A stretch of DNA of 64,000 nucleotides from Chloroflexota bacterium (GTDB lineage Bacteria; Chloroflexota; UBA11872; VXNJ01). Positions 41,249 to 49,936 of the stretch are shown here, piece by piece (position 1 is the stretch's first letter; each line of letters starts with the position of its first letter). The DNA is taken from the NCBI GenBank assembly GCA_026707405.1, contig JAPOWW010000001.1:62001-126000 (forward strand), in the 5' to 3' direction. The position numbers and the translations under genes were made by a program. A model generated the notes under the pieces. That model searched no databases. It was not told the origin of the DNA and was given only the letters and a program-made list of their open reading frames with translations.

Positions 41249-42597
41249 TCAAGCCTGAAGAGGCTGCCCTTCAAATCAAGCAGCGTCCGGCGTTCAAGCC
41301 CGCCTCAATCCGCCCGAATCTGAGGCATGCGGCGATTGCGGCGCTGGCGATACTGGCGGCGGCGGGGATCGTGGCTTACATCATCAAGCTTGGGTCTTGG
41401 GGGGAGGCGGGCCGCGCGAAGTGGGCCTACCCGACGGTGGCGCTGATGTACATTCTGTCGACTGCGGCGGGAGCGCCGCTGGTCGCGTACGCGAGCCGGG
41501 CGGCGCGCGGGTACTGGGCGCTTCCGGCCCGCCGAGTCGCCGAGCTTTACATAATTCCAGCAACGATCAGCTACATACTGCTGATACCGATACTCGCGAC
41601 GCTACCTCCCCTGGAAGGGCGCTCAAACCTGTGGTTCAACTTCCACGCCGGCGCGCCGTTTCTGACCGACGCGCTGGCGGCGGCGATCATGGTTTTGGCC
41701 GGAGTGGGGATGCTGTGGATTTCGACGGTGCCCGACCTCGCGGTCGCCTGGCGGGCCAATGGGGAGCTTTCCTCCTGGCAGCGAGCGCTGGTTTTCAACT
41801 GGACGGGCACCACCCGACAGTGGATCGCGGCGAGAATCGGGACCAAGGTTTTCGGTGCGTTCTATCTAATGGCTTACATCTACACTCACCTGGTGCTAAG
41901 CACTGACTTGGGACAGGCTCTCGTGCCCGGCTGGCGTTCCGGGATCTTCCCGGCATATCACGCGCTGACCGGCATTCAAGGCGGCCTGGCGCTGACCATC
42001 GTTACGCTTTTTCTGCTCAAGCGATACTCGAGCGTCGGGCGGTTCATCGGCAACGAGCAGGCGATCAATCTCGGCAAGCTGTTGCTGGCCACCACGCTTC
42101 TGTGGTTCTACTTCTTCTGGTCGGACTTCGTACTCGTCTGGTACGCGCGCATTCCGTCGGAGGTCGCGGCCATGCAGCTGACGATAGCCATCACCTATCG
42201 GCTTCCGTTCATTCTCGGATTCCTGGGGCTGTTCCTGATTCCGTTCGTGTGCCTGATCTTCAACCCGGTCAGGCGGAACCTCTGGTCGCTCGCCGCGGTC
42301 GGGGGCGTAACGCTGGTGGGGCTTGTTTTCGACAGGATCCGGTTGTTTGTCCCGGCAATGAGTCATCCCGACCCGTTCCATCACTCCCTCGGCACCAACC
42401 TTCCGGACGCATTTGGACCGAGCGCGCTGGACATCGTTTTCTTGATCGGCTGGATAGCCATCATGGCCCTGGCGTTCATTTGGGCCGCCAGCCGGCTTCC
42501 GGTGCTGGGTGGATGGGAACTGCGCCACGGGGCGATGCTTCGCAGGGAACAGCAGTTTATGAAGGGGCACGTGTACGTGCTTGGAAAGCCCGATTAG
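41245..42597 (+). CDS. NrfD-like membrane subunit of alternative complex III (ActC/F type)
   Basis: A 450-residue integral membrane protein with about ten hydrophobic segments in the NrfD/PsrC arrangement (NFHAGAPFLTDALAAAIMVLAG, TYRLPFILGFLGLFLIPFVCLIF). NrfD-type subunits hold the quinol site and may contribute a proton path. Alternative complex III normally has two such proteins, ActC and ActF; this is the first of two adjacent copies here. It overlaps the Fe-S subunit gene by 4 bp. Which of the two is C or F cannot be settled by eye. Confidence 0.88.
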   Translation: MIKPEEAALQIKQRPAFKPASIRPNLRHAAIAALAILAAAGIVAYIIKLGSWGEAGRAKWAYPTVALMYILSTAAGAPLVAYASRAARGYWALPARRVAELYIIPATISYILLIPILATLPPLEGRSNLWFNFHAGAPFLTDALAAAIMVLAGVGMLWISTVPDLAVAWRANGELSSWQRALVFNWTGTTRQWIAARIGTKVFGAFYLMAYIYTHLVLSTDLGQALVPGWRSGIFPAYHALTGIQGGLALTIVTLFLLKRYSSVGRFIGNEQAINLGKLLLATTLLWFYFFWSDFVLVWYARIPSEVAAMQLTIAITYRLPFILGFLGLFLIPFVCLIFNPVRRNLWSLAAVGGVTLVGLVFDRIRLFVPAMSHPDPFHHSLGTNLPDAFGPSALDIVFLIGWIAIMALAFIWAASRLPVLGGWELRHGAMLRREQQFMKGHVYVLGKPD

Positions 42598-42633
42598 AAC
42601 ATGGCGATAACAAGCCGGCGGATGGACTGAAGC

Positions 42634-44007
42634 TTGCAAGAACCTGTCGTAACCGAAGCGAGAACCACGGACCGAGAACTCCTCGACTTCGTAATGCGGA
42701 CGCCGAGGTGGTTCTTCGGTTCGACGGTGGTGTTTGGCGCGATCCTGGCCGCCGGATTCGCGGTGTTCATCCTGTTGCTGATGTTCGGATTGCAGTACTT
42801 CGGCTACTCGCATCCGGTGTACTGGAGCTTCCCGATCGTCAACCTGGTGTTCTGGATCGGAATCAGCCACGCGGGAATCATGGTCTCGGCGATTTTGCGG
42901 CTCTCGCAGGCGGAATGGCGCAGGCCAGTCACGCGAGCGGCGGAGGTGCTTACGATCTTCTCGCTGTTGACCGCGATGCTAATGCCCATCGTCCACAGCG
43001 GGCGGCCCTGGCGAACGCTCTATTGGGAGTTTCCGTATGACTGGATTCGCGGCGCGTGGCCGAACCCGAGATCGCCGCTGGTATGGGACCCGTCGGCGAT
43101 ATTCACGTACCTGCTTTCGACGCTTATGTTCGTCTACATTGCGCTGCTGCCCGACCTGGCGCTGGCGCGGGACAAAGCCAGCGACCCCGTCCGGCGCGTC
43201 CTCTTTACGATTCTCGCGATGGGATTCCGGGGAACGTCGCGGCAATGGCGAATCCAGGCAATCGCCGGAATTCTGCTTTCGGCGATCATCCTGCCGATCT
43301 TCGTGTCGGTGCACTCGATTGTCTCTTGGGACTTCGCGGTCACCTCACTGCCGGGCTGGCACAACACGGTGTTCGCACCTTACTTCGTAATCGGGGCGGT
43401 GCATTCGGGCGTATCGGCGGTTGTGACGGTGACGATAGTTCTAAGGAAGATCCTGAAGCTCGAAAACTACATCAAGGCCGACCATATCGACTCGCTGGCG
43501 CGGCTGCTGATCGCGGTCGCGGTGACGTGGGGGTTCTTCCTGTTTCTGGACTTTGGCTTCGGACTTTACGGGGAAGAGCCGGCCGAGGTGGCGACGTGGA
43601 TGAAGCGCACGTTCGAGATGCCGTGGCTGGTACTCGCGCCGATATTCATATTCACCGCGTTCCTCTTCCCCGTGCCGATGTGGCTGTTCAGAAACGTGCG
43701 CCGGAGCTTCAAGTGGATGTTCATAACCACGGTTTCAGTGAACATCGGCATGTGGCTCGAACGTTATCTGCTTATCGTTCCGGGCCTGGAGCGCAAGTCG
43801 GACCTCCAGTTCGTCTACGGAGAGTTCACACCGTCCTGGGGAGAGGGAATAATCGTTACGGCGTCGTTCGCGCTGGTGATGCTGGGCGTGCTGACGTTTG
43901 CGAAACTGCTGCCGATAATCCCGGCGGCGGATGTCAAAGAGGGTCAAATCTTGGCTGAGAAGTTTGCGGTCGGCAAGACCGACGTGCCCGCCGCGATGCG
44001 CGAGTAG
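42634..44007 (+). CDS. Second NrfD-like membrane subunit of alternative complex III
   Basis: A 457-residue protein (TTG start) with about ten membrane segments in the NrfD pattern: FWIGISHAGIMVSAILRL near the second span, HSIVSWDFAVTSLPGWHNTVFAPYFVIGAVHSGVSAV in the middle and MWLERYLLIVPGL late. The ISHAGIMVSAIL and SWDFA...GWH...APYF stretches match ActC proteins well, so this may be the true ActC. Having both NrfD genes adjacent, before actD and actE, differs from the usual C-D-E-F order. Confidence 0.9.
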   Translation: MQEPVVTEARTTDRELLDFVMRTPRWFFGSTVVFGAILAAGFAVFILLLMFGLQYFGYSHPVYWSFPIVNLVFWIGISHAGIMVSAILRLSQAEWRRPVTRAAEVLTIFSLLTAMLMPIVHSGRPWRTLYWEFPYDWIRGAWPNPRSPLVWDPSAIFTYLLSTLMFVYIALLPDLALARDKASDPVRRVLFTILAMGFRGTSRQWRIQAIAGILLSAIILPIFVSVHSIVSWDFAVTSLPGWHNTVFAPYFVIGAVHSGVSAVVTVTIVLRKILKLENYIKADHIDSLARLLIAVAVTWGFFLFLDFGFGLYGEEPAEVATWMKRTFEMPWLVLAPIFIFTAFLFPVPMWLFRNVRRSFKWMFITTVSVNIGMWLERYLLIVPGLERKSDLQFVYGEFTPSWGEGIIVTASFALVMLGVLTFAKLLPIIPAADVKEGQILAEKFAVGKTDVPAAMRE

Positions 44008-44021
44008 AGGAGTTCTAGGGA

Positions 44022-44576
44022 ATGGCAGCGGAACAGCGACGCGAGCTCCTCGGGCTGTTCGAGGAGCCCGATCAGGCGGCTGACGCGTTCACCCGCTTGA
44101 GGGAAGCAGGATTCGGCGATACCGACCTCGAAGTTATAAGCAGCACCCCGTATCCGGAAGGGGCGTTCGGCGAAGCTCACATAAAGCACCGGCTATTCAC
44201 GTTCCCGTTTGCGGGAGCCATCTGCGGACTTGTGATCGGTACGGCGTGGGTCGTGGGAGCACAGATTTCGGAACCGCTGGTGACCGGCGGAAAGCCCATC
44301 GTGGCCGTTCCGGCGATTATCCAGATCCTGTACGAGGGCACGCTCCTGGCGGCGGTCATCTTCACCGTCATAGGCATTCTGTTCGAGTCGCGGCTGCCCG
44401 ACGGCGTGGGGCTTTACGACAAGCGCATTTCGGACGGCTACATCGGCGTGTCGGTTCTCGCGACCGATCCGAAGATGCTGGCTGCCAGGCAGTCTCTGGA
44501 ACAGGCGGGGGCGGTCGACATCATCGCCAAAGACGGAAGCATCATGAGTTCGCCACAGGAGTCGACGGCTTCGTGA
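44022..44576 (+). CDS. actD: DUF3341 membrane subunit of alternative complex III (ActD)
   Basis: A 184-residue protein. The soluble N-terminal half (ELLGLFEEPDQAADAFTRLREAGFGDTDLEVISSTPYP) is the DUF3341 signature. Two membrane spans follow (FPFAGAICGLVIGTAWVVG and a second near IIQILYEGTLLAAVIFTVIGILFE), then a short C-terminal domain with VSVLATDPKMLAARQSLEQAGAVDI. ActD is a constant, cofactor-free subunit of the complex. Its stop overlaps a GTG that could serve as start for the cytochrome gene. Confidence 0.92.
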   Translation: MAAEQRRELLGLFEEPDQAADAFTRLREAGFGDTDLEVISSTPYPEGAFGEAHIKHRLFTFPFAGAICGLVIGTAWVVGAQISEPLVTGGKPIVAVPAIIQILYEGTLLAAVIFTVIGILFESRLPDGVGLYDKRISDGYIGVSVLATDPKMLAARQSLEQAGAVDIIAKDGSIMSSPQESTAS

Positions 44577-44578
44577 CG

Positions 44579-45127
44579 ATGCGCTCACTCGGGCGCGCGC
44601 GAATACTGCTCGCGGGCGCACTTGCCGTTCTTGCGGGCCTTTTGCTGATGGCCTGCGAGTCGGGCGCTTATCCGTTCGACATCTTCCCGGAAATGCACTA
44701 TCAGCAATCGAACCGACCGGGCGAGCCTCCATTGGTACAGCAAGTGGAGGGGAGCGTACCAACGACCGGCCGTGAGTCGGTTTTGGAGTTCGCGCAATTA
44801 TCGGAGCAAGATAATCCGGCCGAGGCGACGCTCGAGTCGATTGTCGAGGGGCAAGAGCTGTTTCGAGTCAACTGCGCAATGTGTCACGGCGCAGACGCCG
44901 ACGGGGTCAGTCAGGTCGCACCCCGGTTTGTAAATGCCGGAGTTCGCGCTCCACCTAACCTGCGAGAAGGCTTAGCCCTGGTCTCGCCCGACGGGTGGAT
45001 CTTCGCCGTCATCACGCATGGAATAGGCAACATGCCGTCTCAGCAACGGCTGCTCACGCCGACGGAGCGATGGGCCGTCGTGAATTATCTGAGATCGCTC
45101 CAGGCCGCCGATCGGGTGGAAGGATAG
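44579..45127 (+). CDS. actE: Monoheme cytochrome c lipoprotein of alternative complex III (ActE)
   Basis: A 182-residue protein from the ATG at 44579; a GTG at 44573 overlapping the actD stop is an alternative. A lipoprotein signal ends at LMAC (C26). ESGAYPFDIFPEMHYQ follows, a stretch typical of ActE. One heme site CAMCH is at 99-103, with a likely Met ligand in GIGNMPS. It would carry electrons from ActA to the terminal oxidase, whose genes are not in this window. It ends the act operon, 70 bp before frdA. Confidence 0.92.
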   Translation: MRSLGRARILLAGALAVLAGLLLMACESGAYPFDIFPEMHYQQSNRPGEPPLVQQVEGSVPTTGRESVLEFAQLSEQDNPAEATLESIVEGQELFRVNCAMCHGADADGVSQVAPRFVNAGVRAPPNLREGLALVSPDGWIFAVITHGIGNMPSQQRLLTPTERWAVVNYLRSLQAADRVEG

Positions 45128-45197
45128 TCCGCATCTTCGACCATAGTCCGCTTAAGAGATGCGTTCTGCTCAATTGCGGCCTCTCCGTGACCTCCGT

Positions 45198-46967
45198 ATG
45201 ATTCGCAACGTGGAATCGAAGCTACATGACGTTGTAATAGTTGGCGGCGGCGGCGCCGGACTTCGCGCCGCGATCGCGGCGGCTGAAGTCGATCCGGGCC
45301 TTGACATCGCGGTCGTCTCGAAGGTCTATCCGATGCGCAGCCACACCGTGGCGGCCGAGGGTGGAATGGCCGCGGCAATCAAGGAAAACGACAGCTTCGA
45401 GCACCACATCTACGACACGATAAGCGGTTCGGACTGGCTGGCCGACCAGGACGCCGTTGAGCTTTTCGTCAAAGAAGCGCCGGACGAGCTGATACAGCTC
45501 GAACACTGGGGCTGCCCCTGGAGCAGGGAACCGAACGGCACGGTAGCGGTCCGTCCGTTCGGCGGCATGAGGATTCAACGGACGTGGTTCGCGGCTGACA
45601 AGACCGGATTCCATGTACTCCACTCGCTGTTTCAGACGACGATGAGATATGCGAGCGTGAACCGTTACGACGAATGGTTCGCGCTCGATCTGCTGGTCGA
45701 CGACGGCAGATGCCAGGGCGTAGCGGCCCTGGAACTTCGGAGCGGTGAGGTCAAGGCCATTTTGGGAAAGGCCGTAATCATCTGCACGGGCGGCGGCGGA
45801 CGCGTATTCCCTTTCACCACCAACGCGGCTATCAAGACCGGCGACGGCATGACGCTGGCTTATCGAGCGGGCGTGGCGCTGAAGGATATGGAGTTCGTTC
45901 AATATCACCCAACCGGTCTGCCGGGGACGGGGATATTGATAACCGAGGCGGCCCGGGGCGAGGGCGGAATCCTGGTAAACAAGAACGGCCGCCGGTACTT
46001 GCAGGACTACAACCTGGGGCGGCCGCTGGACATATCCGATCCCAATCATCCGCAGAACAGAACGATGGAGCTTGGCCCGCGCGACCGGCTCTCGCAGGCG
46101 TTCATCCTTGAAGAGCAGAAGGGGAACGTCATGCAGGGAGAGTACGGAAGCTACGTGCATCTCGACGTCCGGCACTTGGGCGAGAAGCTGATCGACTCGA
46201 AATTGCCGTTCGTGAGGGAGCTCGCGCTCAACTACGGAGGCATCGACCCTGTAACCGAACCGATACCCGTGCGACCGGTGGTCCACTACATGATGGGTGG
46301 GATCGACACAGACATTCGGGGAGCGACTTCGCTGCCGCGTCTATTTGCGGCGGGAGAATGCGCTTGCGTGAGCATCAACGGCGCTAACCGGCTCGGCTCG
46401 AACTCCTTGACGGAACTGTTGGTTTTCGGCGCGCGGGCGGGGCACGACGCGGCGGAGCTGGCCGCGGGGTCGGAGATCGGAGATGTCGGAGCGCTTGAGG
46501 CCCAGGCCACGGCATCGGAATCGCGGGTTAGAGGGCTTGTTTCGAATGGAAATCAGGGAACAGAGAGGATTGCAGATATCCGTCAGGAGATGACCACGGC
46601 CATGGAAACCGGCGCGGGCATCTACCGCACGGAGGAGTCGCTGCGTGCTACGTGCCATAAGTTGGTGGAGCTGCGCGACCGGTTCCGGAACGTGAACCTG
46701 GACGACAGCGGGCTACGCTACAACACCGAACTGATCGCCGCTCTGGAACTGGACTGCATGCTGGACGTGGCGCAGTCGGTGGCTTTTTCGGCCCTCGCGA
46801 GGAAAGAGTCGCGAGGGTCTCATCAGCGTACCGACTATCCCGACCGCGATGATGACGGCTACCTGAAGCACTCGCTTGCCTACCGTGAGGATGACTCTCC
46901 GCGCATCGAATACAAACCGGTGACCATCACGAAATGGCCGCCCGCCGCCCGGGTATACGGAAGTTGA
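45198..46967 (+). CDS. frdA: Fumarate reductase flavoprotein subunit, E. coli type
   Basis: About 589 residues from the ATG at 45198. The FAD motif [17 protein letters not shown], covalent-FAD histidine H49 in [11 protein letters not shown], active-site segments [10 protein letters not shown] and [17 protein letters not shown], and the ending [14 protein letters not shown] tail follow E. coli FrdA almost along its length. It interconverts fumarate and succinate on the cytoplasmic face. Short conserved stretches such as [11 protein letters not shown] and [12 protein letters not shown] support the Frd rather than aerobic Sdh branch, as do the FrdC/FrdD partners. Confidence 0.95.
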   Translation: MIRNVESKLHDVVIVGGGGAGLRAAIAAAEVDPGLDIAVVSKVYPMRSHTVAAEGGMAAAIKENDSFEHHIYDTISGSDWLADQDAVELFVKEAPDELIQLEHWGCPWSREPNGTVAVRPFGGMRIQRTWFAADKTGFHVLHSLFQTTMRYASVNRYDEWFALDLLVDDGRCQGVAALELRSGEVKAILGKAVIICTGGGGRVFPFTTNAAIKTGDGMTLAYRAGVALKDMEFVQYHPTGLPGTGILITEAARGEGGILVNKNGRRYLQDYNLGRPLDISDPNHPQNRTMELGPRDRLSQAFILEEQKGNVMQGEYGSYVHLDVRHLGEKLIDSKLPFVRELALNYGGIDPVTEPIPVRPVVHYMMGGIDTDIRGATSLPRLFAAGECACVSINGANRLGSNSLTELLVFGARAGHDAAELAAGSEIGDVGALEAQATASESRVRGLVSNGNQGTERIADIRQEMTTAMETGAGIYRTEESLRATCHKLVELRDRFRNVNLDDSGLRYNTELIAALELDCMLDVAQSVAFSALARKESRGSHQRTDYPDRDDDGYLKHSLAYREDDSPRIEYKPVTITKWPPAARVYGS

Positions 46968-47022
46968 ATTCGGGGATTGTGCCAGTGTATTGCCGCAGTA
47001 CCGGCGCGTGGCAGGTACGCCA

Positions 47023-47766
47023 ATGGTAGATAGCATCACGCTAGAGGTGTTCCGGTATTCGCCGGACTCGGGCCGTGATTCATTTCAAAGCTACGAGGTT
47101 GAGTTTCGCGACGACTGGGTCGTTCTGGACGCGCTGAACTTCATCAAGGACCACATTGACGGGACTCTCTCCTACCGCTGGTCTTGCCGGATGGGCGTCT
47201 GTGGCTCGTGCGGAATGATGGTCAACGGCTATCCGGTGCTCTCGTGCAGCGCTTTCCTGAGGGACTACCTGCCAGGGCCCGTGCGGGTAGAGCCTCTGAA
47301 CAACTTCGAGGTCGAGCGGGACCTGATTATCGATTTCGACGATTTCCTAGAAAAGCTGCACAGCGTCAAACCGTGGCTGGTGCGTGAGGACGAGGCTCCG
47401 GTCGAGGCAGGCGAATATCTGCAAACGCCTGCCGAGCTGGCGAGCTACAAGCAGTACACGATGTGCATCAATTGCATGTTGTGCTATGCCGCATGTCCCG
47501 TTGCCGGGCACGAACCTGAGTTCATCGGTCCGGCCGCCCTGGCGCTGGCGCACCGCTACAACATGGACTCCCGCGACCAGGGGCGCGAACAGAGACTGGA
47601 TATCCTGCTGAGCAACGAAGGCATCTGGGACTGCACGTTCGTGGGCGAGTGCTCGGTGGTGTGTCCAAAGCACGTCGATCCGGCCGGGGCGATACAGCAG
47701 TCCAAAGTGTCTGGAATAGTCGACTATTACAAGTCGTTCCTCACGCCCTGGATGGCGAAAAAGTGA
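47023..47766 (+). CDS. frdB: Fumarate reductase iron-sulfur subunit
   Basis: About 247 residues (ATG 47023 preferred; the frame opens at 46990). The [2Fe-2S] ligands are C55, C60, C63 and C75 ([10 protein letters not shown]... C). The C-terminal domain has [12 protein letters not shown] and [15 protein letters not shown] for the [4Fe-4S] and [3Fe-4S] clusters. It links FrdA to the membrane quinone site. Its TGA stop overlaps the GTG start of frdC. Confidence 0.96.
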   Translation: MVDSITLEVFRYSPDSGRDSFQSYEVEFRDDWVVLDALNFIKDHIDGTLSYRWSCRMGVCGSCGMMVNGYPVLSCSAFLRDYLPGPVRVEPLNNFEVERDLIIDFDDFLEKLHSVKPWLVREDEAPVEAGEYLQTPAELASYKQYTMCINCMLCYAACPVAGHEPEFIGPAALALAHRYNMDSRDQGREQRLDILLSNEGIWDCTFVGECSVVCPKHVDPAGAIQQSKVSGIVDYYKSFLTPWMAKK

Positions 47767-48146
47767 CCGGTCGGCTGCGCCGCTCCATGGGCGCCTTATG
47801 GTGGACCGCCCGCGGCAGCTATTTCATGATCTTTTTGCGCGAGATTTCGTCGGTGTTCATCGCCGCCTACGTCGTATTGCTGATCATCCTGATAGCCAAG
47901 GCAGGGAGCGACCGGGCATCGTACGAGTCTTATTTCGAGCTTTTCACCTCGCCGGGAATGATGGTGCTTCACGTGGTCGCATTTCTGTTTTCGTTGCTGC
48001 ACACCATCACGTTCTTCAATTTGATACCCAAGGGATTGTCGGTGCGCCTGGGAGAAGAGCCTGTACCGCCCGCGCTGATCTCCGGTCCTAACTACGCCGC
48101 GTGGGGCGTGGTCACGGTGATCGTTTTGCTGGTGATACTGCTGTGA
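47763..48146 (+). CDS. frdC: Fumarate reductase membrane anchor subunit C
   Basis: A 127-residue protein from the GTG at 47763, overlapping the frdB stop. Three membrane spans. The segment [14 protein letters not shown] aligns with E. coli FrdC LLHTKTWFELAPK, and the length is close to the E. coli protein (131). With FrdD it holds the quinone site. There is no sign of heme-ligating His pairs beyond the conserved LLH, as in the heme-free type D anchors. Its stop overlaps the frdD start. Confidence 0.92.
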   Translation: MTGRLRRSMGALWWTARGSYFMIFLREISSVFIAAYVVLLIILIAKAGSDRASYESYFELFTSPGMMVLHVVAFLFSLLHTITFFNLIPKGLSVRLGEEPVPPALISGPNYAAWGVVTVIVLLVILL

Positions 48147-48496
48147 GGGGATCGAGCGAGGCTTTTTGGTGGTCGCTGTTTTCGGCCGGGAGCGTCGTGG
48201 CGGCCATGCTGATTCCGGTTCTCATCTTTGCAACGGCGCTTGCTCCGGGGTTTGGTTGGAGCGTCTTCAGCGACGCGCTTTCTTACGGCGAGATCAGGGA
48301 CCTGCTGGGCAATCCGCTCGTAAAGATCGTGCTGTTCGCGGGGATATCGCTAGTGCTTTTCTTTGCGGTGCACCGCATCCGGCACTTGATAATTGACCTG
48401 CACGCGCCTGTGCCGGGCCTGGCGCTCACGGCGGTGAGCTATCTCTCCGCGGCGGCGGGAGCAGTGCTGACAGCAATCTTGCTCTGGAGAATCTGA
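48143..48496 (+). CDS. frdD: Fumarate reductase membrane anchor subunit D
   Basis: A 117-residue protein from the GTG at 48143, overlapping the frdC stop. Three membrane spans. EAFWWSLFSAG, DALSYGEI and VHRIRHLIIDLHAPVPG align with E. coli FrdD (FWGLFGAGG, DALSYERV, LHRMHHAMHDL). It completes the four-gene unit. The operon runs into a palindromic-repeat cluster and then the IS30 element. Confidence 0.92.
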   Translation: MRGSSEAFWWSLFSAGSVVAAMLIPVLIFATALAPGFGWSVFSDALSYGEIRDLLGNPLVKIVLFAGISLVLFFAVHRIRHLIIDLHAPVPGLALTAVSYLSAAAGAVLTAILLWRI

Positions 48497-48531
48497 AACC
48501 CGCGAGTCGCCGGTTGAGCGCCGGGGAGCGG

Positions 48532-48645
48532 TAGATTCCTCGGCTTCGCTTGGAATGACGGGAGGCTCCGTTCGCCCTGAGGTGGTCGAAGGGCGAATGG
48601 CTGGATAGGCGGCTCGTTCATGGTTCGACGGGCTCACCATGAACG
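48532..48645. repeat. Cluster of three palindromic repeat units after frdD
   Basis: Three different hairpins in a row: a GATTCC...GGAATGAC unit (about 48533-48559), TTCGCCCT/AGGGCGAA (48571-48597, perfect 8-bp stem) and GTTCATGGT/ACCATGAAC (48616-48644, perfect 9-bp stem). Related units recur at 58.8-61.4 kb and 63.8 kb. They resemble REP/BIME elements placed between genes and may also end or stabilise the frd transcript. Confidence 0.7.
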
Positions 48646-48679
48646 GGGAGTGGGGCTGGGGAGTAGGTTCTGGATTCCC

Positions 48680-49714
48680 TAAGTTCACAAACGAAGTGCA
48701 ACATCTTATTGAGGTGTTGCGATGGGAATCAGATACAAACAGATCGGCATTGAGGAACGGGAAGAGATTGCCAGACTACGCACAGCGGGACAGTCGATCC
48801 GCGAGATCGCGGCAGCTTTGGATCGCGCGCCATCGACGGTTGCGAGGGAGCTGAAGCGGAACAGGACGCGGAAGGGGGAGTACAAAGCCAAGTATGCGGA
48901 CGAGCAGGCGTGGGCGCGGCGCTGGTGCGGGAGTCGGCTAGAACGCGACGACGATCTGCGCGGACGGGTACTGAGGGGGCTGGCGCGAGGCTGGTCGCCG
49001 GAGCAGGTGGCGGGACGGCTGGCGCGGGAGGCGGGGGCACCGGTGATTTCGTTCGAGACGATCTATCGGTTCATATACGCGCAGATTGCGAGGAAGAAGG
49101 ACTACAGATGGCGACACTACTTGCCGAGGGGCAAGTGGAGACGGGGCAGGCGGGGGCGCAAAGGTGGCAGTCCGGCGTCGTTCATCGCGTTGCGGCGACC
49201 GCTGGTGGAACGCCCGTCGGCGGCTGGTGACCGGCGTACTCCGGGACACTGGGAGGCGGACTTGATGCTGTTCAGGAGGTACGGGCAAGCGGTGCTGACG
49301 CTGCACGAGCGTCACTCGCGGCTGCTGATCGGGGTGCGGCCAAGAGGCAAAGCTGCAGCGCCGATAGCGAGCGCGATAGCGAATATTCTGGAGCCGTTGC
49401 CGTCGCAGTGGCGGCAGAGCGTGACCTTCGACAACGGCACGGAGTTTGCCCAGCATCACCAGCTACATGGGCTGGGCATAGAGACGTTCATTTGCGATAC
49501 CCACTCGCCCTGGCAGAAGGGCGGGGTTGAGAACGCGATTGGGCGGATGCGGCGCGGTCTGCCACGCAAGACGGACCTGGCGAGCCTGTCGGAGCAGCGG
49601 TTTACGGAGCTGGTGCAGGCGTATAACAATACGCCGCGTAAATGTCTGGGCTATAAGACCCCTGCCGAGACGTTTTGGGACGATTTAGCGTTGCACTTCA
49701 AATGTGAATCCACC
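48680..49714 (+). mobile_element. IS30-family insertion sequence inside a palindromic repeat
   Basis: About 1,035 bp. Inner terminal inverted repeats TTCACA-NNN-GAAGTGCAAC at 48684-48702 and, inverted, at 49690-49708 match at 16 of 19 positions. TTCCC occurs at 48675-48679 and 49715-49719. Joining the outer flanks through one TTCCC rebuilds an uninterrupted GGATTCCC...GGGAATGAC palindromic unit like the one at 63814, so TTCCC is probably the target duplication. IS30 elements usually duplicate 2-3 bp, so the exact ends could differ by a few bases. Confidence 0.75.
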
Positions 49715-49735
49715 TTCCCGCTTTCGGGGGAATGA
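48722..49735 (+). CDS. IS30-family transposase
   Basis: A 337-residue transposase. The N-terminal HTH (EEREEIARLRTAGQSIREIAAALDRAPSTVARELKRN) is typical of IS30. A second HTH (SPEQVAGRLARE) follows. The DDE core shows GHWEADLM, TFDNGTEFAQH and the final Glu in QKGGVENAIGRMRR. The frame is intact, so it may be active. Its stop codon lies about 20 bp beyond the right end of the element, in the target palindrome, so the last several residues (after about FKCEST) come from host DNA. Confidence 0.93.
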   Translation: MGIRYKQIGIEEREEIARLRTAGQSIREIAAALDRAPSTVARELKRNRTRKGEYKAKYADEQAWARRWCGSRLERDDDLRGRVLRGLARGWSPEQVAGRLAREAGAPVISFETIYRFIYAQIARKKDYRWRHYLPRGKWRRGRRGRKGGSPASFIALRRPLVERPSAAGDRRTPGHWEADLMLFRRYGQAVLTLHERHSRLLIGVRPRGKAAAPIASAIANILEPLPSQWRQSVTFDNGTEFAQHHQLHGLGIETFICDTHSPWQKGGVENAIGRMRRGLPRKTDLASLSEQRFTELVQAYNNTPRKCLGYKTPAETFWDDLALHFKCESTFPLSGE

Positions 49736-49789
49736 CGATTCTGCCAAGGGCGGTTTCGGTGCGATTTGGCGCGTTCGCGTGCGGAGAGA

Positions 49790-49871
49790 GGGCGGTTCGC
49801 GAACCGCCCCTACGACACGGGAATGACAGGGGAAGGACGGGAGTAGATTCCTCGCTTGCGCTTGGAATGAC
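49790..49871. repeat. Palindromic repeat pair downstream of IS30
   Basis: A perfect 20-bp palindrome (GGGCGGTTCG / CGAACCGCCC, 49790-49809) plus CCTACGA recurs at 59542-59567. A GATTCCT...TTGGAATGAC unit (49847-49871) is the same type as 48533-48559. Nothing else is seen between the transposase stop and trxB (49736-49936). Confidence 0.7.
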
Positions 49872-49936
49872 AGAGTCGCGAGTTCCGGACCAGGCATCGA
49901 GCTAAGGGGCCTGGTCTCCCGCTCTTGACGAGCTAG

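Noticed and set aside
45222..46286. 354-residue minus-strand frame opposite frdA
   Set aside because: Mirror frame of the strongly conserved frdA; composition typical of antisense GC-rich DNA.
45198..48496. Aerobic succinate dehydrogenase sdhABCD
   Set aside because: FrdC/FrdD-like anchors and close E. coli FrdA similarity argue for the fumarate reductase type, though the reaction direction in the cell is open.
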